NCBI GenBank assembly: GCA_028583685.1
Contig: JAMXIF010001194.1
Span: 24,982,616-25,046,615 of the forward strand
DNA from: Petaurus breviceps papuanus
Taxonomy: Eukaryota > Chordata > Mammalia > Diprotodontia > Petauridae
DNA: 64,000 nucleotides
Reading direction: 5' to 3'
This document shows, one piece after another, positions 57,381 through 64,000 of this stretch. Numbering within the stretch: the stretch's first letter is position 1; each line of letters starts with the position of its first letter. The translations under genes and the position numbers were made by a program. Under the pieces are notes generated by a model that worked only from the letters and a program-made list of their open reading frames with translations, did not search any database and had not been told where the DNA came from.

Positions 57381-58090
57381 TTTTTGTTTGTTTGTTTTTT
57401 AGGTGTGATCTGTGCAAATACTGCCTAGTCAAAAGTTTTCAGAATAAACTTTCATTCAGCTGTCTTGGAACTCTTCATTAACCCTGGTGACACACAGCTC
57501 TTGTCTGGGAACAGCCAGAAGAGTGTACAGGAGATTACGTTCTAATTAGGGAAGACAAACAGAAAAGGAAGCTAAAAATAAGTGGGAAGGATAAACGTAC
57601 CCAGCACAAGGATATGGTTTTGAAGTCCAAGAGTGGGGGTGAGGGGTGGAATTAAAGCTAGTTGGCCTGGGCCTCTTCACAAAATGGAGGTCCCAAGAGA
57701 AACTCACTAGTGGGAGAAGAGAAATGACCTGGCTGAGGGATATTTCAGGATGAGGTCACAGATGGTCAGATATTCCAGACTGAGGGCCCCCAGGCACTGA
57801 AGGAAATTACAGTATGTGACAGCAGCTGAGGCTTGAAGTTCAGAAGTCAAGAGAACAGTTTGGGGGAGAATGAAAGAGGGATGTTCTTTTTGGATTAAAG
57901 AGCACAAAGTACTTGTGTGTGACTAACACAGGTGATAGCACTGCTCAAAGTGATCTCTAGAGTTATGATCTCATTAAGCTCGTGCTTTAAGCATTTTTAA
58001 AGCACTTAAAAATCAAAAAGGAATTTTCAGTGCCTCTTCTTGCCACTATTCATTTGCATTTTGAATACTTTTTTGTTAAGCTTGTACACC

Positions 58091-58114
58091 TTGTGTACAA
58101 CACTGTGTACACAA
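58091..58114. repeat. perfect 9-bp inverted repeat
   Basis: 'ttgtgtaca' (58091-58099) pairs with 'tgtacacaa' (58106-58114) across a 6-bp loop. It is a small hairpin with no U tract or other context that would suggest function. Confidence 0.6.
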
Positions 58115-58737
58115 TGTTGCACCTGGCATATCACATTGTTCTTGCTGCAGTGGCTGAAGGGTTTACATGGTTTACCTTGCTTTCCATCTAGCAGTGTGTG
58201 TATCCAGAACTAGGAGTCATTTGAGTTGTCTGCCAGTAAGACTGGTTTTAAACTTAGGACCATACTTTATATCTAAAGGAAAACTGAAGGTGAAGTTTTA
58301 CTGTTATGGATATGGATCATCTTGAATTTTAGCCTGGGGATATACTTGATAAACATTTCATTCTGCAACATTTGACATAGGCTGATGTAGATTTGTTCTT
58401 ATGTCCAGTACGGTGGATGAGTTAGCTCGCTTCTTAACTTTTAAATATGTAGTCACTACAATTTTATTTTGAAATAAATTAATTAATTCCTTAAAGTAGT
58501 CTGAATACTGTTATGCCATTGATTCTAGAAAAAAGCAGCAGCTGATATCGTAATAACAAGGTATGCTATGTATGCTACATTTGTAAAATTTATTAATGTA
58601 CTACTTTCATGTGTGTTGAATCTATGTGAGCAGTTTTTTTGCAAAATGATATATTTGACTTGGATAAATATGAGAATTGTTATGGAGAACTATCAGAAAT
58701 TGTTTTGCCATTCTGTTTGCTCAAAAGTTCAGTGTGA

Positions 58738-58890
58738 AGGGGCAGCTAGATGGTACACTGAATAGAGCACTGGCCCTGGAGTCAGGAAGACTTGAGTTCA
58801 AATCCAGCCTCAGACACTTAACACAAAAACCAGCCATGTGACCTTGGGCAGGTCACTTAACCCCAATTGCCCTCCAAAAAGCAAAAAAAA
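58738..58890 (+). repeat. tRNA-derived SINE with 15-bp duplication
   Basis: A full sense copy ('ggggcagctagatggtacac', 'gagcactggccctggagtca', 'ccccaattgccctccaaaaa' and an A tail) is flanked by perfect 'aaaagttcagtgtga' at 58723-58737 and 58891-58905. It looks young. Confidence 0.95.
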
Positions 58891-59084
58891 AAAAGTTCAG
58901 TGTGAGTAATAACTTGCAATTGGAAACTTGTGTTTGAATAATAATACTTGAATAGTTATCTAGCCAGCTTTTTCTAAGGCCTAAAAACAATGTTAATATG
59001 TTAACTATTTTAATGCTGGCTGCTTTCATAAATTTGGGCCTAGTTACATAGTATAAAGCTAAGGAATGAATATTTTGACAAACT

Positions 59085-59575
59085 CCCCAAGTGCTAAGAA
59101 ATACATTTTAATGGAAGCACTTTTTGTGGTAGCAAAGAATTGGAAACAAAGTAGTTGTCCATCAGTTGGGGAATGGCTATACAAATTGTGGCACATAAAT
59201 TCTTACTGTACTATAAGAAATGAATGTGGTGAATATAGAAAAGCATGGAAAGATTTACATGAATTGATGCAGAATGAAATATGCAGAGCCAAGAAAACAA
59301 TATAATGACAAGAACAGTTAAACAGAAAAAGCAAATGCTGTGGAATTACGAAGAACAAAAAAGGCTTCAAAAAGGTGAGAAGATTCTTACCTCCTAGGAG
59401 GTCCACTATTCTGGTGCAGTTGCAAATATTTCCATACTTCTTAATGTATTTTTATTGTTTTTATTTTTTCTTTAAAAAATAGTGTTTGTTACATGGAATT
59501 GCTGTCTGAATGATACTGGGGAAATTTTGGTGACATAAAAAGCTATCAATAAAAATACTTTTAAAATAAATTGTA
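59085..59575 (+). mobile_element. L1 3' end (sense)
   Basis: The end of ORF2 ('ggtagcaaagaattggaaac', 'catcagttggggaatggcta', 'agcatggaaagatttacatg') is followed by a shortened 3' UTR and 'aataaaaatacttttaaaat'. The open frame at 59066-59305 is this ORF2 remnant. Confidence 0.85.
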
Positions 59576-61058
59576 CATCACCTATATTTCCCATATCCCT
59601 TCCCAACCCTGGTCCCAGAATCCATCCCTCACATAACAAGATCACCCAGTTTTCATATTTCATAATGTTTATGAAAAAAAAATTTAATTATATTATGCAT
59701 TTCTCAGAGTTACTTTGGTAAAAAAGCTCTGGAGGGGATATCCACAACTGGATCAAGCCTGATTCTGTTTTTCAGTGTTATTGTTCTGATGAGCTGTCAT
59801 TAAGACAGAAACTTAATTATCATAGAATTAAGTTATTTAGAAATGAGCAGTCATCTCCTTATATTAAGAAAATATTATATGTCATTGAGAAGAGATCTGA
59901 AATATTTCTGAAAATCAATTTAGTCTGGGAAATGAAACTAAATTTAACCAAAAAATCAACAGCCCAGTGTTTAAACATTTATTAGATTCATGAAAAAATA
60001 CATTAATCTCAAACCTACTAAGCCTGTTTTTATGATTGGGAAGATAATTTTTTTTTATTGTTGCTTTGGGGTTACAAGGCAATGATACTTATTTTTCTTC
60101 CTTTGAACTCCCTACTTTTTTAATACTGTATTTGTGATTGATTCTACCTTTAGTCACTTCTTTATCTAGGAAATATTGTAGATAACTAATGTACTTTGGT
60201 TTAGTAATGATGTCATAATGGGAAAATTAATTCATCTCAGAATATCACATTCTCTTTATAATATATTTTCCCAGGAGACTTGTCAACTCCTGAGAGATAG
60301 CAACTGTTTATTGTTTTATCTTTATATTTTCTTTACCCAGCATTATGCCTTGCAATCATGTTTCACAGACACCTAATAAATACTTACTGAATTAAAATGA
60401 GTAGACTCTGTAAATCTTGGTCCAGGTACTTAGGACCTCATTATCTAAATACTAGATTGAATTTTTTGTAGTTAGTTAATGTATTCAGAAAACAGTTAAG
60501 TGGTTCAGAAAATTGACTTGTAGGCATGTTGTAAGAATCCTTCTGCTCTTTGGATATAGTTCACTGATATGAAATGAGAGATTTGATTAACTTTGTTTCC
60601 ACTGACTGTGAGAATGGCTATAGAGATTTTATGTTTGTCTGCTGCTGATTTTCTGCTTGTTTCTCAAAGGTGGTGTTAAAATATAGAAAATAAAAAATTA
60701 TTAGGACTTTAGGAGCTATGGACTGAGGCAGTCGTATTTCAAAGTATCTTTTTATGTTGCTTTGTGATTATTCCAAATCCATTTTTCCTTTGTACAGTTT
60801 TAAAATACTGGGAAGACAAGAATAACATTCTTCTTTTCTTTTTAAATTTCCACTATTATTGTTAGTATAGTGGTTAGGACACAATTATATAAAATCCTCT
60901 CCCCAAAAATATATTGTTGACTAAGTGATTGTTGATAAAATTATTAACCTTTATTTTTGAGTCTTTTGTGTGTTATACTGGTTTTGATTTCAGAAATTTT
61001 TCCTTATTTTGTTTTTGGTTAAAGATGAGTGATTGCCTTTAAAAAAAAAACTACTTAT

Positions 61059-61210
61059 GGGGCGGCCAGATAGCACAGTGAGTAAGAGCACCGGCCTCAG
61101 AGTTGCGTTGACCTGGGATCGAATCCAGGCTCAGACATTTAGCACCCACCCAGAAACACCTGGCCATGTAACCTTGAGCAAGTTACTTAACTGCAATTGC
61201 TTTAAAAAAA
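61059..61210 (+). repeat. tRNA-derived SINE, second subfamily
   Basis: 'ggggcggccagatagcacag', 'gagtaagagcaccggcctca', 'cacccagaaacacctggcca' and the end 'caattgctttaaaaaaa'. It shares the 'acccagaaacacctggc' insert with the copy at 38438. Confidence 0.9.
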
Positions 61211-61659
61211 TACTCTGGTTTTTTTTTAACTCATCCACATTTATTTTGTTATTTTTATTCTTGAGAATAAAATGGTAGTAAAGGGAACACTTTGAGGGGA
61301 AACTTATTTTCTGTAATGTTTTGTTTTTTCAAAATAAAAGAACATTTTTCTTAAGATGATTGGATGATGTTAATATAGTGAAACAGTATGGCATATGTGG
61401 TTTATAGATTGGAATAGTTAAACCATCTTTTCCACTCTGTTTTCCACTACATTCTTGTTAGTTGTTCCCTTGATTACAATTTAAACCAACAAACTATAGG
61501 TTTAGATTATAAACCAACCACCCTTTCTTATTAGACCACACTTAGTAATCTCCTATAAATTACTGAAAAGATAGGAAATAGACCTATGATTTCATTATTA
61601 GAGGGAACTTCCAGATGAGGAAATTCCCTCTACTAATGCAGTTCTGCATATTGTCTGTA

Positions 61660-61795
61660 ACTTATAATCTTAGAAATTTCCTAGAGCACTGAGAAGTTAA
61701 GTAACTTGTTCAGGGTCAAACAGTCAGTGTGTATCACAGGCTGAATTTGAATCCATGTCTTCCTGTTTCTGAGCCCAGCTATCTCTGTCTCTTTT
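61660..61795 (-). repeat. MIR/THER1 relic (antisense)
   Basis: 'gagaagttaagtaacttgtt', 'cagggtcaaacagtcagtgt' and 'ctgaatttgaatccatgtct' are antisense MIR-class blocks. Confidence 0.65.
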
Positions 61796-61849
61796 GTCAT
61801 AATACCAAATAACTGAATAATTACTGAAAATTTCCATTATTCATCACTC

Positions 61850-62040
61850 ATTCAGTTGATCAACAGACATTTATTAAGCACCTACTAGGTGCCATGCACT
61901 GTGCTAAACACTGGGGATACAAATGTGAAAAAAGATCCCTTATTTTCAGGGAACTTACAGTCTAACGAAGGAAGACAATACACAAAAAAATAAGCTGAAA
62001 TGGGAAGGGGAGGGAGGAAGGAAGGAAAGGGAACGTTATG
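61850..62040 (+). repeat. left part of the ancient long repeat
   Basis: 'acatttattaagcacctact', 'cactggggatacaaatgtga' and 'gaacttacagtctaacgaag' resemble the starts of the copies at 39420 and 54120. Confidence 0.65.
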
Positions 62041-62368
62041 GAAAAGTGAAAAAAAAGTCCCAAAGCAGTATAGCCAGATGAAAAATTAAAAATCAGATTC
62101 TCCCAAAGAATTTTTTTTAAATAGCTTTTCTAATACTGATCATCTTATCTAGACCTCTGGTTTAAAAAAAACACCTTTAAAATAGTTAATAACTAATATT
62201 TCAACCAATTAGCAAGCATGTATTTAGTGGGGATAGCAGGGGAGAGGGTCAAGGGAAGCTGGTAAGATTACTTATTGTCTTTTGGACATGTTCTCTTTGA
62301 AATGACTGGGAAAGCCAAAAAACAGTAATTCTGGACAGGAAATTGAGAAAGACTACAGGTAAATAATT

Positions 62369-62580
62369 TGTTGTTGTTCAGTTTATTCAGTCATAACCTG
62401 CTCTTCCGTGACTCCATTTGAGTTTTCTTGGCAAAAAATACCCGAAGTGGTTTGCCATTTCCTCCTCCAGTTCATTTTACAAATGAGGAACTGAAGCAAC
62501 CAGGTTTAAGTGACTTGCATAGTATGATCATACAGCTAAATGAGTGCAGGTTTGAACTCGGGTCTCCCTCACTCCAGGCC
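62369..62580 (-). repeat. Mar1-type SINE (antisense, truncated)
   Basis: 'ttgttgttcagtttattcag', 'gaagtggtttgccatttcct' and 'agttcattttacaaatgagg' match Mar1. The tRNA-like end is missing and another SINE is inserted just after. Confidence 0.85.
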
Positions 62581-62595
62581 CACTCATGACTTCTT

Positions 62596-62755
62596 TTTTT
62601 TCTTTTTAGAAGGGGGAGGGCATGGTAATTAGGGTTAAGTGATTTGCCCAAGGTCATGGGACCTGGTAAGTGTTAAGTGTATGAGGCCGGATTTGAACTC
62701 AGGTCTTCCTGACTCTGCCGCTGCTCTATTCACTGTGCCACCTAGCTGCCCCTCT
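62596..62755 (-). repeat. tRNA-derived SINE (antisense) with 12-bp duplication
   Basis: A T-rich tail, 'ggcatggtaattagggttaa' and 'ctcaggtcttcctgactctg', ending 'cacctagctgcccc'. Perfect flanking 'tcatgacttctt' lies at 62584-62595 and 62756-62767. Confidence 0.93.
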
Positions 62756-62769
62756 TCATGACTTCTTAA

Positions 62770-63065
62770 TTGCCAGGGTAGATAATTAGATCCTATGAAT
62801 AGACATTATAATTGAACCCATGGGAGGTAATCACCAAGGAGAAGAAGAGAGAAGAAGACACAGAGCAGTCATAAAACTGAGCAAGATCAGAGTATCCTGG
62901 GGAAGGTGGTTAATATTAAATGATGCAGAGAGGGCAAGAACAACAAGGTTTGAGAAAGAAACTGTTATAGTTGGCAAATGAGATAATTGGTAACTTTGTA
63001 GAGAGCATTTTTAGTTGAAAAATAAAGTCAGAAGCTAGAGTTAAGAGTTTATGAGGTGGGTGGAG
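62770..63065 (+). repeat. right part of the ancient long repeat
   Basis: 'tgaacccatgggaggtaatc', 'aagagagaagaagacacaga' and 'ggtaactttgtagagagcat' continue the repeat whose start lies at 61850. The Mar1 and SINE copies lie between the two parts. Confidence 0.6.
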
Positions 63066-63101
63066 ACGAATTATGAATTGTCTAAATTAGTTTAGGTTTT
63101 T

Positions 63102-63126
63102 CGTGTGTGTGTGTGTGTGTGTGTGT
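63102..63126. repeat. (GT)n microsatellite
   Basis: Twelve GT units. Confidence 0.95.
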
Positions 63127-64000
63127 TGTTTTAGTGTACCTTCACATTTAAATGCTATAACCAGATCTCGAGTAGCTTGTTATAAAACTTTCCTATGCTC
63201 AACGTTTTCCTACATTGTTGAGATGGTAGTGATAGTAACCTTCACTACTATGATGAAAAAATAGTCTTAACCTCCAGGGCGCTAATATTCAGAAAGGAGA
63301 AAGGGATACTTCAGCATGAATTGCTTAAGTATTTTGGTGAACAGTGGGCTTAAAGTATATAATGTTTTGTTTTGTTTTTACTTAAGGGGTAGAAGTAAGG
63401 TTTAAACCTCTACATCCTCAAAAGATCACTGAACATTAGCTGAAACATAGATGAAATTGTTCATAGGGGTCTGAGATCAAATACTACATCAACAAAAAGT
63501 TATTGCACATACAGAGAAGCAGTCTGTTTGACCAGTTAGTCTTAAATAGCCAAATGTAAGAAAAATATTAAAAATACTTAAGTTGTATCACTTAGGTAAG
63601 TGTCAATTTTTAAGTACAGTTCTGCTTTAAGAATTTTTAAGTGAAAAAATGTAATTTTGGTTTTTAGAAAGTGTGTGTTATAGCCTGTGTGTGTTGTGCC
63701 CCCCCCCCAAATAAATTATCACTAGTAAAAATGTTTGAAGAATTTGAATTTTCTTCACATATTTCATTCTTGCTGGGGTACAAGATGGCTTCGTCTTTAC
63801 CACTCCAGTAAAATTGCTTTTGATAAAATTCACCAGTCTAACTTCTTAGTCAAGTTAAGTTCTAACCACAAAAAAGTGGGTCACACACCCTTTTAGAGAG
63901 CAAATGGACAGTGCTTTTGATGGCAGCCCATCCTTTTCTTGTTAGATTAGGGAGAAGGAAATTCAATTCATGGAACAGTTTGTAAAGGCTTACTGTGTAC

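Larger units (their letters stand above)
26284..64000 (+). other. DNAJC5: putative DNAJC5 intron 1
   Basis: From the donor at 26284 to the window end no exon of DNAJC5 (J domain with HPD, cysteine string) is found in any frame. The human first intron is likewise tens of kilobases long. The interval is made of repeats and retrocopies, listed separately, with AT-rich spacers. The spacers of more than 300 bases at about 27.0-29.0, 37.2-38.4, 49.8-50.6, 53.4-54.1, 56.1-56.7, 57.4-58.7, 59.6-61.0 and 63.1-64.0 kb hold nothing I recognise beyond short simple repeats. Confidence 0.55.

Noticed and set aside
4358-62755. tRNA-like segments as possible tRNA genes
   Set aside because: They occur only as heads of SINEs, with SINE tails and target-site duplications, and lack intact tRNA folds.
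1-64000. CRISPR array, bacterial operon or other prokaryotic system
   Set aside because: No regularly spaced repeats or prokaryotic genes occur, and the sequence is mammalian throughout.

Overview
The window is marsupial nuclear DNA. Two things show this: the interspersed repeats (tRNA-derived SINEs with a 'cagtgaatagagcactgg...ctccaaaaagcaaaa' body, Mar1-type SINEs, THER1/MIR CORE-SINEs and marsupial-type L1) and a clear mammalian gene, TPD52L2, read exon by exon. I cannot fix the species. No prokaryotic features, CRISPR array or intact mobile gene was seen.

Region 1 (1 to about 19,890, + strand) is the 3' half of TPD52L2 (tumor protein D54). Six coding exons lie at 763-822, 8907-9008, 13355-13381, 15186-15227, 17151-17199 and 18010-18105. 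All have consensus splice sites and compatible phases. They run from the 'YVKTSEKLGEWNE' segment to the 'PLQDHPPF' C-terminus, followed by a roughly 1.8 kb 3' UTR with AATAAA at 19862. The first coding exons lie upstream of the window. Three exons (60, 27 and 42 bp) are multiples of three and flanked by introns of one phase, so they are natural cassette exons. An assembly gap of 100 N between a poly-G run and a TG repeat lies just after the 27-bp exon.

Region 2 (about 19.9-25.3 kb) is intergenic. It holds a CR1/L3 LINE relic, a THER1/MIR relic, an L1 3' end with target-site duplications, and a 1.44-kb Tc1/mariner transposon fossil carrying a nested SINE.

Region 3 (about 25.3-26.95 kb) is a strong CpG island with GC boxes, NRF1-like motifs, (CCG)n tracts and a good splice donor at 26284. 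In human the next gene downstream of TPD52L2 in the same direction is DNAJC5 (cysteine string protein alpha), whose first exon is non-coding and followed by a very long intron. I read the island as the DNAJC5 promoter and exon 1, by synteny. No J-domain exon is present.

Region 4 (26,284-64,000) is then DNAJC5 intron 1. It is almost entirely repeat-derived: several L1 pieces (one antisense L1 interrupted by a 5'-end-only L1 piece), a solo LTR with 5-bp duplications, SINEs, hAT-like DNA elements, processed pseudogenes of ERH and ATP5PD, and several simple repeats. I found no convincing new functional system. The items most worth a second look are the L1 pieces that keep the 5' end but lack the 3' end, the almost intact ERH retrocopy, the cassette exons of TPD52L2, and an unidentified coding-like patch near 51.1-51.8 kb.
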